Below, one piece after another: positions 19,258-28,832 of a stretch of 64,000 nucleotides of DNA. Below the pieces are notes generated by a model. It did no database searches. It had not been told where the DNA came from and saw only the letters and a list, made by a program, of their open reading frames with translations. The translations under genes were made by a program, and so were the position numbers. The stretch's first letter is position 1; the number at the start of each line of letters is the position of its first letter. Source of the DNA: Phytophthora colocasiae (Eukaryota; Oomycota; Peronosporomycetes; Peronosporales; Peronosporaceae); contig JAGKQI010000093.1 in the NCBI GenBank assembly GCA_018806915.1, forward strand, positions 1,488,001-1,552,000. Reading direction: 5' to 3'.

Positions 19258-19943
19258 TCAAAGCCGTCGCTTTGTCGACTCTACGTTACAACTATCGACC
19301 TCCTCTTCGATAGGTGGGGAACCCACTTGCACATGCCTCGTGAATTGGCCGCGCTCCTTGAGCTGCAACTCATGACCCGTGTCCTCGTGTAACGCCGCTA
19401 GAACAGCGTCTAGACGACCTTTTCGGTGTTGGCGGCTTGTCCGCGTTGCCGGTGCGCTTGCCAAGCGCCTTCATCGCCTTCTCCCGAGCAAGCGCACCAG
19501 CAGCGACCTCCGCCTCCTTCTTCTTCTTCACTTCTTCCGATTTGGCCTCCTCAGCTTGTCTGTGGTCGTTCACCATCGCTGAAAGCTCGGAACTGGCGCT
19601 TCTCAGTGTATGCCTCGGAGACACCGGAGGCCCTAGCGGACACCTTGTCGTCGTCCTCGTGCTTTTCAAGAAGAGTTGAGAATCCGTTCAAGACCTTTTT
19701 TCCGTCCAACTTCGGCCTGTCAAAGCCTGTTACGCCAGTAATATTCACTGCGAGTGCATTCCATGCCCCCATCACCTTGCCATGTGGAGCTTTGAACGGC
19801 GTGTCGGCAGCAACTTGGCGCAGCAACACCAAGTCCTCATCCTCGGTCCAGTTCTTCTTCACCATATTCCAGTCCGCGGCTCCTTGTGAGCTGCTGACTC
19901 GATCCGTACAATTCCGTTTTTCCACGGACAGTTTTCCGTACAA
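19258..19943 (-). pseudogene. Myb/SANT-like protein pseudogene
   Basis: The likely start is MVKKNWTEDEDLVLLRQVA near 19860, a Myb/SANT-like DNA-binding helix set (TEDEDLVLLRQV, GAWNALAVNI). The protein then continues in a second frame (SSELSAMVNDHRQAEEAKSE, a charged coiled coil ending GKRTGNADKPPTPKR). It finishes in a third frame (RLDAVLAALHEDTGHELQ to the stop at 19258). Two frameshifts, near 19600 and 19420, are needed to join these. Myb/SANT proteins accompany PIF/Harbinger transposases in other genomes, but no Harbinger transposase is visible here, so the association is only a possibility. Confidence 0.6.
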
Positions 19944-19966
19944 TTCCGCTTTTCCACGGACAGTTT
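19903..19966. repeat. Two-copy tandem repeat, 32-base unit
   Basis: A unit beginning TCCGTACAATTCCG and ending CCACGGACAGTTT is present twice in a row, with one substitution. It lies just upstream of the Myb-like pseudogene on the - strand. Confidence 0.7.
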
Positions 19967-19999
19967 CCGTACATGTAACGACTTTTGGAGGTTTTGCTT

Positions 20000-20581
20000 T
20001 TTCTTTGTAACCGTCCCGGACACGGGTGCGGAATCCAGATTTAGAAACCTCTCTATTGAATGTAGGCTCATCTCTGAGCGCGGCACGATTTCAACGCTGC
20101 TATCGTTGGTGCCAATAATGGCCAAACTGCCAGACGAGATCTGAAAGATACGAGACTTGACTATCCAAATTGAGCCATTTGCACAGTAAATTGCAGCAAG
20201 CAAATACACGTCGAAGACAACAGCGCTACTATACATCCGAGGAGAAGTATTGTGAACCACTCGATCTTGGGTTAAATTTTAGAGCACTCGGCAAAGGTCT
20301 CATGTGGTAAGGTAAATCAAGAAGTGGATCTAAGAACTTGTATTGCAAGGATGGTACAAATGAAAAAGTGTAGCTAGCAAAAGTGCAACTACTAGCCAAA
20401 CAGTTCCTTGCTGGAGGATCTGGACGACTGGAGCTGAAGGAGTGAAGTCTGCATCGAAGTATGGAGGAGTAAGGCCCATTCTGGATGGAAGCCATGCAGA
20501 GCAGGTCGAGGCGGTTGGAAGGCTGGTCGAGACTGGAAGTCACGCAGAGCTGATCGAGCCTACCATTTTCGAGTGGGTGTC
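20000..20581. other. No recognisable gene
   Basis: Short frames on both strands have no family resemblance. The part near 20400-20560 is purine-rich on the + strand (GGAGCTGAAGGAG-like), but I see no ordered repeat. Confidence 0.4.
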
Positions 20582-21110
20582 CTATTGCGTCGTCGACTGA
20601 AACAGGTGCACGAAGGGGTTGGCTTTACTGTCAGCCAGTCGCGGGGTTGCGCACTCGTCAGGTAGTGAATACACGCCGCGCAGCTCACACAGAGCGTCAT
20701 GAACTAGTGGTAGATATTTTGTGTTGAAGACAAAGGTCTCCGTCGTTCGTGCTGGGAATTGTGTTACAAGTGGACGTACAAACCCGAGTTTGGTCAGCTT
20801 TGCAAGTAGTAGTTGCTCGGCTTTCTTTGTGTCTTCGATCGCCATTTTCAACCCGAAGAGAAACTTGCTGCAAAATCACCTCGAAACGATTTATGTTTCG
20901 CTAACCTTCATGACGAAGAAGGGGCCGTCAGACACCCGTGGTAGTTTTGGTAGCTCCGCAATTCAACACGTATACCCCAACAGTATTAGCTGGTGAGTCT
21001 CGTACAAAACCCTCAACGTGTGCCCCGTTGTACTTAACGTCCTTCTCCTTTTTTCTCGCCAATTTGCCAAACAAATTCTTGTACAAGTCCAAAACCAAGA
21101 AGAATCGCAT
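20582..21110 (-). pseudogene. Unidentified - strand coding remnants
   Basis: Two adjacent frames look more protein-like than their surroundings. One is 20928-21110 (MRFFLVLDLYKNLF, charged KLARKKEKD). The other is 20582-20851 (MAIEDTKKAEQLLLAKL, a helical start, then ELRGVYSLPDECATP). They are separated by a stop and a frame change and may be pieces of one gene. I do not recognise the family. Confidence 0.3.
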
Positions 21111-21502
21111 ATTTGATTCGTAGTTTTTTGCCAGAATTGCTTGTTATCGGATCCGTAGTTCCGTGACGATCCACCACTAGCTCTCCATGGAAGTGGTTCT
21201 TTACAACTGCTGCCAGCCCCCGTGGTCCATTGCGAACGAAGGGTACACCTTCGTGGAATTTTACCGATAGGAAAACTTGAGGGAAAAAAATATTTTCGTG
21301 CTAATGCCAGATGGTTCGCAAGCAAACCAAGCAAAATCAAGTAATCAATATATAAATCTCTCTCTGCTTCCCGGTCTTGCCTCTTAGTGCAAGCTCCTGC
21401 ACTGCTATGACCCTTGCCTCCCTTCCTGTAAACTCGATTATCCACGTATATCTACCCTTACGATTCGACCAAGAGGCAACAGTACCTTGTACATTCTGTA
21501 CG
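21111..21502. other. Unresolved stretch, possible broken coding sequence
   Basis: The - strand has a 160-codon frame (20963-21445), but its composition (Arg, Trp and Cys-rich) is that of a shadow frame. I see nothing that I can name. Confidence 0.3.
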
Positions 21503-21886
21503 TCACCATCCGTCGAAAACTGTAGCTACGAGATTGTCGACAGCGTAGAACGTAGTTGGTAAAGCGTTACTGTCGGGTGCTCGATCCAAAGCCTGCAACT
21601 TGTCAATGCAGGAGGGAGAGGCCCTTTCAAAAAAACATATGTCAAAAACAAAACCCTTAAGTTCGCATTGCTGCTTGTGAACCATCCGAATTGCTTGAAA
21701 GGTCACCATGAAACGGATTTGCTTGGTAAAAAAACTTTTCTTGCTTGAAAACAATCCACACCCGAAAACTTGCTCAACGTCGCGTAGCAGCCCGTGCTCG
21801 ACTATATTCCGAGTGTTCCACTTGGAATATTCCTGCCCTCCTCGTTGCATTGCGTTCATTGCGGTAAAACAAGGAATGGCATCCAC
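21503..21886 (-). CDS. Hypothetical ORF, possibly a gene fragment
   Basis: This - strand frame of 127 residues starts at an ATG at 21886 (MDAIPCFTAMNAM) and ends at 21503. Composition is ordinary for a globular protein, including GCGLFSSKKSFF and KGFVFDICFFERA. I recognise no family and see no neighbours that suggest a function. It may be a piece of a larger broken gene with the 20582-21110 fragments. Confidence 0.3.
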   Translation of the reverse strand: MDAIPCFTAMNAMQRGGQEYSKWNTRNIVEHGLLRDVEQVFGCGLFSSKKSFFTKQIRFMVTFQAIRMVHKQQCELKGFVFDICFFERASPSCIDKLQALDRAPDSNALPTTFYAVDNLVATVFDGW

Positions 21887-21889
21887 TTA

Positions 21890-22529
21890 GGCATGTACGG
21901 CATCATTGCGTAGGGCGCCTTGGACTGCTCTCTTTACCCTCATGGGCAAATTGGAATGCTGCTTAATAAAAAATTTACGTATCGACGGGTGCTCAAATAA
22001 AATCTGCCAATCAAAACACGCTTAATAATATGGAGCAAACCCGGATAACCGAGCCTGTATACACTGATATCGCTACTGACGGACCCTCTGAGCGTATGTT
22101 ACACCTGCTTCTACCAGTCGCTGTTTTGCGGGGATCCGCGCAAACCCACCACACTCCACGCAGATGAGTTCAAGTCTCACAGCTGTCGATCTCTTTATAC
22201 CCGATTGAAGCAGATTGAGGAGCCTTTGCAAGGCGCTGTCTCCCGTGTACGACGCACACGGGCAGGATATAAGGACAAAAAGTCACGAGTCAGCGACTGC
22301 CACGTTATCGAATGCCCTTGTGGATGAACCAACTAAAAAATCCAGCAAAGTGATGCGCCAATGAAATAGAGCTCGGTCAACAGTCCCAATGTAATAGGTG
22401 GGTTTCGCCAGCAGATGTTCACAGAAGATCGGCGGCACGGCATAAAGTTGAAGTGGGTGAAGCCCTATGCCTGGACCTCCGGACGACTGCCAAATACTAA
22501 CATATACTAAGCGACTATATGAAAAATGC
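21890..22529. other. No recognisable gene
   Basis: This is low-information sequence without frames I can support on either strand and without obvious repeats. Confidence 0.4.
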
Positions 22530-23048
22530 CTCTAGAAATGACCTCCAGAGCAAACTTGTTGTCTAGCAATGCAGCCAAGTCGTTGGTGACGTTCTTGGCC
22601 TCATACGCTTCCACATTCTGCGGTGTTGAGCTTTGGCCAAACCACACAGATCTACACATACAATTAAATCGATCTCATACAGACGTGGTATGATTGAACT
22701 TCTCTTGTTACGAGGGACAATGTGTATGAGGAAGCATGCAATTAGATTAGACTTAATTAAAATATACTTATTTAAATTAGTATTATTAAATCAAATATAA
22801 ACGAATTACAACTGCAAATACCGTAAAATAGCAAGATGCCTGCAACGCTTGAATCTGGTGTTGTACATTTTACCTTTAGGACAAAATTGAACGACACGTT
22901 TCGATCGAACCCTCAACACTAAACCAGCGATCAGCACCAGAACCGGCAGAGCGTCTCGAGGTCCCACATCCACATAATGCAGAGTAATATCCTTCATTAA
23001 TCGCACGAATTGATGCGGCCATTGAGCAGCTAGCGACGCCATGTTCAT
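22530..23048 (-). pseudogene. Epoxide-hydrolase-type alpha/beta hydrolase pseudogene, interrupted
   Basis: Two pieces on the - strand match the start of one alpha/beta hydrolase of the epoxide hydrolase group. The first (23048 down to about 22915) reads HQFVRLMKDITLHYVDVGPR followed by a strand region ALPVLVLI, where family members continue with an HG motif; here it reads IAGLV and then loses similarity. The second (about 22645-22530) reads FGQSSTPQNVEAY and AKNVTNDLAALLD, which is the region after the family's DLRGFG loop. Between them lie about 270 bases containing one arm of a large inverted repeat. The catalytic Asp and His regions are absent. It is a disrupted, 3'-truncated copy. Confidence 0.6.
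22722..22829. repeat. Large terminal-inverted-repeat arm, left
   Basis: About 108 AT-rich bases run from GTGTATG to CCGTAAAAT. They match the reverse complement of 23333-23441 with only a few differences. The arm falls between the two epoxide-hydrolase pieces. Confidence 0.85.
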
Positions 23049-23218
23049 GTAACAGGTTGGGTTTATGTAACGGGGTTACACGTACAAGTGGCTACACCAC
23101 TTGTAACTCTAAGAGTTGTGATAACTGTTAGAGGTCTTCAGACCTTGGTGTGCTGTACACACCAATGGCTACATGGGCTAATCACATCACTGGGTGGTTC
23201 GCTGCATTTGTACATGTT

Positions 23219-23248
23219 ATTGGTAGAAAGTAATAAATTTCTACCAAT
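23219..23248. repeat. Short perfect inverted repeat
   Basis: ATTGGTAGAAA (23219-23229) and TTTCTACCAAT (23238-23248) form an 11-bp perfect stem with an 8-base loop, inside the region enclosed by the large inverted repeat. Confidence 0.7.
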
Positions 23249-23332
23249 CACTGAGCTGCCAATGTGAGAAATAGATTAAACAGTTTTAGGAGGTTCCATA
23301 ATTGGCTTCGTACCAAATTCAATAACAGTTCT

Positions 23333-23441
23333 CATTTCACGGTATTTACAGTTGTAATTCGTTTATATTTGATTTAATAATACTAATTTAAATAAGAATA
23401 TTTTAATTAAGTCTAATCTAATTGCATGCTTCCACATACAC
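23333..23441. repeat. Large terminal-inverted-repeat arm, right
   Basis: This is the reverse-complement partner of 22722-22829. The pair encloses about 500 bases that include the epoxide-hydrolase start. Either the pair is one TIR transposon carrying a gene fragment, or two copies of a repeat inserted in opposite orientation. Confidence 0.85.
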
Positions 23442-24379
23442 GTGTACACCACCTAGTGGGTCTAAGAAGACCCACTACCGTTTATCTCACTGCCTGCCAG
23501 TGGATCGTGCTCAAGTGCTGTGCCGGGTGATCTTCCAAGGATCGGGTGCCAAAGGGCACTCTCAACTCGCTCTTCTGGCTCGGTTCATCGCGCCAGATCG
23601 TTCGTATGCGTTTACGAACTCGCCTATCTTATTACTCGTATAAATGCACTTCTATTTCTCGTCTCACTCGTGCACTTCTCGTTGATGCTTTCGTGCAGCT
23701 GCGTGTACTAACGGCTCTTCCCGTAGTGCCGCAGGTCCTGCAGCACCACTTCAGAGCCGAACTGGTGAAGCCTCGATTGCCCTTTCCAGCTGCCCACGAA
23801 CACCACCACCTTAAGACCCAACTGACCTAGTCCTCGTCCACTTGGTCGTTCAGCTGTCTCCTTGGCTGTCGCTGAGCGAGCCTCAGTTGCTTCACTCGCT
23901 TCGCTTGGCCTCTCGTTGGCCGGTCTCAAAGTGTCTGGATCGCTGGCAAATTCGGGAGTGCCGTCTCCGATCCCGCACTCCTGATACTTTTGGTACTCAC
24001 GAAGTACCTCCTTTCGTGCCGTGATCGCTCGAAGCGTGCTCGCTAGCGCTCTCTCGATTGGCGCTGGCCAACAGCGGCATCCTCATGGTGCTCTGTTTGT
24101 CGATCACGTGGATCCATGGTGCTTTGCAACTTGTGCGATTATGGGGAGCTTATCCAGGTACTAACTCGCCCTATCGTCCCGTAATCTATCCACATGCTCC
24201 GTTGATTCGAGAAAATATTAAAAAAAAAAAACCCACGTGAAAAGCGCACATGGGACATGCAATAAAAAGTACATTAGTCAGGTACTTGGGCATGCATTTT
24301 GATCACAGGTAGGTTTTATTATAGAACCTTGTTACGATCTGGATCGATGACAATCCAATTTGCATTAGACATGCCACAC
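23442..24379. other. Probable old transposon or LTR remnant, no coding
   Basis: A 9-bp hairpin (23455-23463 with 23468-23476, AGTGGGTCT/AGACCCACT) stands near the start. Sequence around 23560-24060 is rich in CTCGCT/CTCGT runs, and homopolymer A runs occur at about 24220 and 24392. No frame has a recognisable product. It may be a solo LTR, but I cannot define ends. Confidence 0.35.
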
Positions 24380-24805
24380 GTCGACCCCCCAAAAAAAAAG
24401 GTTGAGCTGATCGCCCGCTTCTGGAATGAAGGGTATATACTCCCCGACAACGTTCTCACGGACGAGATTATGAGCGATGTACTAAAAGTAGATTTTTTTT
24501 TTGTCGCGCTCTATCCTGAAGTGATGGATCAGTCCCGTGACGTCGAACGTGAAGCAGGGTGTAAACGACATATTGTGGAGATCATTTCAGACTTACACGC
24601 CAAATGAAGCGTTGCAACCAAGACATGGCACTGCTTGAAGTCGCTTCCGGGTGACCAAACGCAGCAACTCCATCGTGACTTTCCTGTTTCCGAGATGACG
24701 GAAGCTTTAATAAAGAACGACTGGGTACAAACGTCTGTCTTCATTGCTCTTGAAGACGACACGCAAATTATCGCTGTTCCGGGGTGCTTCGGAGCAGTTG
24801 AACCA
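24380..24805 (+). pseudogene. HxD-type domain protein pseudogene, + copy
   Basis: The first frame reads KKKVELIARFWNEGYILPDN and stops at 24605-24607. A further piece (from about 24640) reads SLPGDQTQQLHRDFPVSEM, then SVFIALEDDTQIIAVPGCFG. The HRDFP motif, followed later by a conserved Gly/His region in relatives, resembles metal-binding double-stranded beta-helix enzymes, but the fold assignment is uncertain. The copy is out of frame between pieces and ends abruptly near 24800, where a second copy of the same family arrives from the other strand. Confidence 0.45.
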
Positions 24806-25334
24806 AGCACCAGCTCTGCAGGTCCTTCGGTGTCGCGCCAAGTCTCGGCGCGAATACATCTTTGTCAAGCATCTATTACAACGGAACGTGTGGAAAACCA
24901 CAGCTTCCGTTGTGTCAGGCTCTTGCGGAATTTCGTCAATGCACACGCAGCAATGTAGACGGACATTCAGAGATGTGTAGGCAGCTCCCGCGTGGGCCAA
25001 GTCAAACGTCGGGTAGTCGTGGTGGACATCTTTATCGCGCCCGCCACATAACGACTTCATCGCATGCCAGTCACCAACAACCCAGGACTCGTTCACACGA
25101 CCATTTCAATGATTCTTGTATTGTTCGAAGTGTATTAGTCATAGGCGTAGACCGTGCTTGTAGCCGGAAAGGATCACGCTTTTTGTTGAACACTGAGCCG
25201 AACACAGGGCTGTAGCCGAGGTACTGCACGTCCCGTACGGCTTGGTCGCAGTCGTCGTCATCCAGCCCTAAATTCTTATTCACGTAACCGATATTCCAAA
25301 ATTGCGCCACGTCGTTGTAGTCGAGGGCGTTCAT
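24806..25334 (-). pseudogene. HxD-type domain plus C2H2-like zinc-finger pseudogene, - copy
   Basis: This is a paralogue of the + copy in the opposite direction. From 25334 it reads DYNDVAQFWNIGYVNK, resembling the ARFWNEGY segment of the + copy. Later (from 25096) it reads KSLCGGRDKDVHHDYPTFDL, directly followed by AHAGAAYTSLNVRLHC, so the central segment seen in the + copy is deleted. The C-terminus has a zinc-finger-like CNRC-YSRRDLARHRRTC element. Stops and the deletion mark it as non-functional. Confidence 0.45.
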
Positions 25335-25639
25335 GATCAGCGTGTGAGACAGGCAGCACGACGGACATCGAGACGGAAGACGGACAGCGAGACGGCCAGC
25401 AAGACGGCGTGCTGCAAGACGGCGCGGCTTGTTCGGTGTGTCGCAAGTTCAAGAATGCGGCCTGTGAGTGCAGTGTGGTCCGGGCGAGTGGTGCGTGTGT
25501 TATTGCGAAAACGTTGCGATCGAACGGTAATTTGCACACGATCTGTGGATTTCGACCACATTGATCTGTGCGTTTGATTATATTGTCTGTGCCATTTACC
25601 TTGTCTCAAAAATGACAATAGAAAACAGACGCCCAACTT
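25335..25639. other. Low-complexity GACGG-rich stretch
   Basis: The sequence from 25350 to 25430 is built from irregular GACGG/AAGACGG/GAGACGG units on the + strand. The remainder shows no coding signal. Confidence 0.4.
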
Positions 25640-27717
25640 ACAACGGCACATGACCAGCACACATGCATAGGAAGAGGCAGCCAGCCGGTGGCAGGGGTGC
25701 GGCGGCACATAACCGTGCAGTCTCCAGTCCCTCCATACTGCCACGTGCACAGCATAGCGGAGATCGGTCCCACCGTAAAAACCCTCTGTAGCCTTGCAAG
25801 GCAGTCGTCGGAACCCTTAGTCGAGGCATATGCCCCCCCCCCCTTAGACACCTTACGCACTTGGTGATTGAAGAGTTTGGCGGTTGTGCTGTCAGTCCCA
25901 GGTTGACCGAGCCGTGTTGCCTTCCGACCAGCTAGCACATGAGCGAAGATCTTGAATTACAGTAAAACTTGCAGCCGCACACTTTTTGTGTGGGTGTACT
26001 GAAGCAACCACGTGACCAAGTTCTTGTAATCACGCACGTTGGTCTCGTACCAGTAATGCTGGCCCCAGTAGTAGCTCCGACTCTTCCTGCGTTTCTAACG
26101 TCTCAGAAGTAGCTCGAAAGGGTTCATCTATTGTCACACAAAACGCTTCCAGTAGATTTTCTTCTAACGCTTTACCTGCTGGACGTACGTGTTTAACGCG
26201 ACACAGGGATGCATTCTCTGTTGCATACACAACCAAGCGTCCAGTAGCAATCATAGAGTTTGCAGCTTTGACGACTGTTGTAGTTGGTGGAGCATCGAAT
26301 TCTCACGTGTAGGCTGCAAAATTTTCTCATCGTGGACGACCTTTTGGCTAATCTTGAGAAGCCTCTGCATGTAGTAGCGATGACGTCCGGTGCATTTCTT
26401 TAGCAAAGCGTTAAACTTCTCGCACGGGTTGTTGGTCACTGCATATCCCATCGGCGTATGGAATATCTGCCACCTCCAGTATCGGCTGTCTAGCCATTGT
26501 TGGGTGAAGTAGCTTCGAAACGTCGTCAATTGAGGTACACTACCCCATTCAGCGAGAACCTCTTCTTTGGCCGTGTAGTAGACATTCATGTTCTCGGTGA
26601 AGTGAAGCTTTGTGATTCCATCCATTACGTCGCTTCGAAGTTCAGGAGCCAAATGTTTTGTGCGCTTTTGAACGTTGTATAGGACGTGAAAGAAGCACAT
26701 TAGGTAAGTAGAAGAAGCAAACTCGGGAACTTGTTGAAAACCGTTCATCTGATCGTCCTCTGCATCCCCCATTACAGCGTCAATGTGCAAGTTTGCAGAA
26801 GGATGAACTCGTTTTATCATTCTGACGAGCGCCTTAAAACAGATTGAGTACTCCTCCCATGTTCGACAGGTAACCACAAAAATAGCAGCAAGCTCGTACG
26901 ACCGAGACGCATCTGTGAAGCTACACGTAATCATTGGGTACCCGAGATTACAGAGTTTGAACGTAGCGTAGGCGTGAAACAGCGTATAGTTGCTAGCACT
27001 TGCGAACGCGATACACGCATCCACCAAACCTAGATTTGTAACTCCCACAACAAACGAGTCGTCATCTGTGCCATGACCAATGTATGCATGACCACTTTCA
27101 TCTTCTTGATATCCAAAGAAAATAGCAAGATCTCGATCGCCAGTCGGATCGAAAGCGTTTTGTTGCACCATCTGCTTTATCCCATGAACGGGGTTCTTAG
27201 GTCCCTGTAGCTGCCTGAGGTACTTAGCGCAGCTTGTTACTTGCTGTAAACTTGGATAACCGCGCTTCGGCTTGGACATTCACGTAAGTGGCTTAAAATC
27301 AGCTGAGGCGGAATACCACATTCATCTTGCTGGAGAATAAACTTCTTCATCTGGTCCATAATAGCAGTTTTGTGAGGACCCACATAACTCACAGCGTCGT
27401 CACGAGCATGGGTTATCTTATTGTGAAATACTTTAAAGAAGACGTCGCCTCACAGTGCCACGCCTTCCAAAGAAACTTGCACTTTCCAAAAAGCTCACTG
27501 ATTTTGCTTGAACACCTTAGGCGCCGCTCCACTATTTCGTGGTCTCCCGTTCTGAACAACGAGCATGGCCGTGCTGGATCGGTAGGGCAACTCGCGAGCA
27601 ACAGAATTCAGTATCTAGCAGGTCCTTCAGGTCTTCTGCCGAGGCCACGTTTGTAACGAGCTCCCACACGTAGCTGACCTTACGAGGCATGCTTGTCACC
27701 GACGTTTCAACTGTCAA
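25640..27717 (-). pseudogene. MULE-type transposase pseudogene
   Basis: The best part is an uninterrupted 342-codon frame at 26251-27279 (MSKPKRGYPSLQQV). It contains the MULE core: FHAYATFKL, ITCSFTDASRSYELAAIF, AVMGDAEDD and CEKFNALLKK. The first catalytic Asp of the DDE triad is Tyr here (codon 26968-26970), where relatives have HADATFKL. Upstream pieces at 27413-27717 (VWELVTNVASAEDLKDLLD, TGDHEIVERRLRC) belong to the N-terminal region but lie in other frames. Downstream pieces (KIFAHVLAGRK, TDSTTAKLFNHQ, to about 25640) look like the C-terminus and are also out of frame. I saw no terminal inverted repeats. Confidence 0.75.
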
Positions 27718-28272
27718 TGAAGTTAGACATCTTTACGTAATAGTGCCCCAGAGGTCTGGATAGTCGCCCGACTGTGAGGTACTGCCTGCCTTATCTTATA
27801 GAGATAACGCCCTCCACTGTACAGCTGCCTTGTTATTTTTGTCTCCGGTGTTTCGAATGTCACTTCTTCTGTTAGGAGACGGGATCGATTGAGAATGAAT
27901 GGATCAGCATGAATTTGGCCTGGCGGGCGCTTTTACTGTGAGCCACCCTATTCTAGGCTCGTCTTCTCCCTTAGATCTGCGCTTTTATACCAGACGACCT
28001 GATTATTATCTGCGCGCTTTCTTATTTTGCTGTGCAGTTAACCGAGTTTTATGAATAGTTATACTGTACTGTGTGTGCGATTCTACCACTCTCGTCATTT
28101 TCTCGGTTGGCAGCTTGCCCGAACATGTTATACGTAAACTGAGCCTCTCATGACACGCATTCGCCTTCCACGCTCCAGACTCAGTTCTCACGGCCTAGGC
28201 GCCATTAGTAGGCATGCATTAATTGACCTCCCACATTTTTTGCATGATGAGTAAGCGCTACACTGTCTACGG
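27718..28272. other. No recognisable gene
   Basis: AT-rich non-coding sequence with no frame, repeat or RNA gene that I can support. Confidence 0.4.
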
Positions 28273-28351
28273 TAATTAGTCTAACTAAGACTATTTCATG
28301 TGAGCTGTGTTCCGGCTTGTATACCATTGATAGTCTTAGTGAGACTAATTA
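28273..28351. repeat. 22-bp near-perfect inverted repeat
   Basis: 28273-28294 and 28330-28351 are reverse complements with a single mismatch, separated by 35 bases. The arms contain AGTCTNACTAAGACTA. This could be a tiny MITE remnant or the tail structure of the neighbouring SINE-like sequence. Confidence 0.75.
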
Positions 28352-28374
28352 ACTAAGACTACATATTGTATTTG

Positions 28375-28455
28375 CGCTTTCAAAAATAGTGGGACTCGAA
28401 CCCTCGCCACATACCTTGGCAGGTCACGGCATCGATGACTGAACCAAATTTGACT
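28375..28455 (-). repeat. tRNA-derived SINE-like sequence (tRNA-Gly-like)
   Basis: On the - strand the sequence has an A-box-like TGGTTCAGTCA, a CTGCCAAGG anticodon-arm-like piece and an exact B-box GGTTCGAGTCC within CGAGGGTTCGAGTCCCAC. The arms do not fold into a complete cloverleaf, so it is not a functional tRNA. tRNA-derived SINEs are known in Phytophthora. Confidence 0.5.
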
Positions 28456-28479
28456 AGATAAAACAACAAACTTGCTACA

Positions 28480-28657
28480 TTTCAACGTTCTATTTGTTCG
28501 TACATTGAGAGGTTCCACGTCAACAGGGTCACCGTCAAAGTGTGCGTGGTGTTTGCTGATAATCTCTTGCAGATGAGGGTAAAGTTGCTTGACTGACCAC
28601 GTCCCATCAAGCCCGAGGGATAAACCACACCGTATCATCGCCTTGCGTGCGTATGGC
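28480..28657 (-). CDS. Hypothetical exon-like fragment next to the second Gypsy element
   Basis: A - strand frame reads ARKAMIRCGLSLGLDGTWSV and continues as a well-behaved protein sequence (QLYPHLQEIISKHHAHFDGD). It abuts the 3' LTR of the second Gypsy element at 28659 and is followed by the SINE-like piece. I do not recognise the family. It may be part of a small host gene split by the element. Confidence 0.3.
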
Positions 28658-28658
28658 G

Positions 28659-28815
28659 TGTTTGGAGTCGGGCGCGGAATACAAAGTGCTGCCCTCCCTG
28701 CAGTTCGGAGAGGATGGAGCTGCTGGTCTCCACAGCCTCTCCTACGGCTGCACTGGATTTAGTAATTAAAGGTACTACCTGATTCCTATTCCTATTGGCT
28801 ATCTAATCTGATACA
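28659..28815 (-). repeat. 3' LTR of the second Gypsy element
   Basis: This 157-base direct repeat of 35296-35438 contains about 14 bases (around 28735-28750) that are missing from the other copy. The LTRs are unusually short for a Gypsy element. Confidence 0.85.
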
Positions 28816-28832
28816 CTCACCCTCCTTTTAGA

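Noticed and set aside
20963..21445. 160-codon - strand frame as a real gene
   Set aside because: Its composition is Arg/Trp/Cys-rich and it overlaps a more protein-like frame at 20928-21110, so it is probably a shadow.
23046..24240. Copia-type solo LTR
   Set aside because: Some hairpins and compositional features are suggestive, but I could not define ends, a target-site duplication or a matching second copy.
25350..25430. Possible CRISPR-like or satellite array in GACGG-rich sequence
   Set aside because: Units are irregular, very short and without spacers, and CRISPR arrays are not expected in a eukaryotic nuclear genome.
28375..28455. Functional tRNA-Gly gene
   Set aside because: Only the A-box and B-box-like parts are recognisable; the cloverleaf is incomplete.
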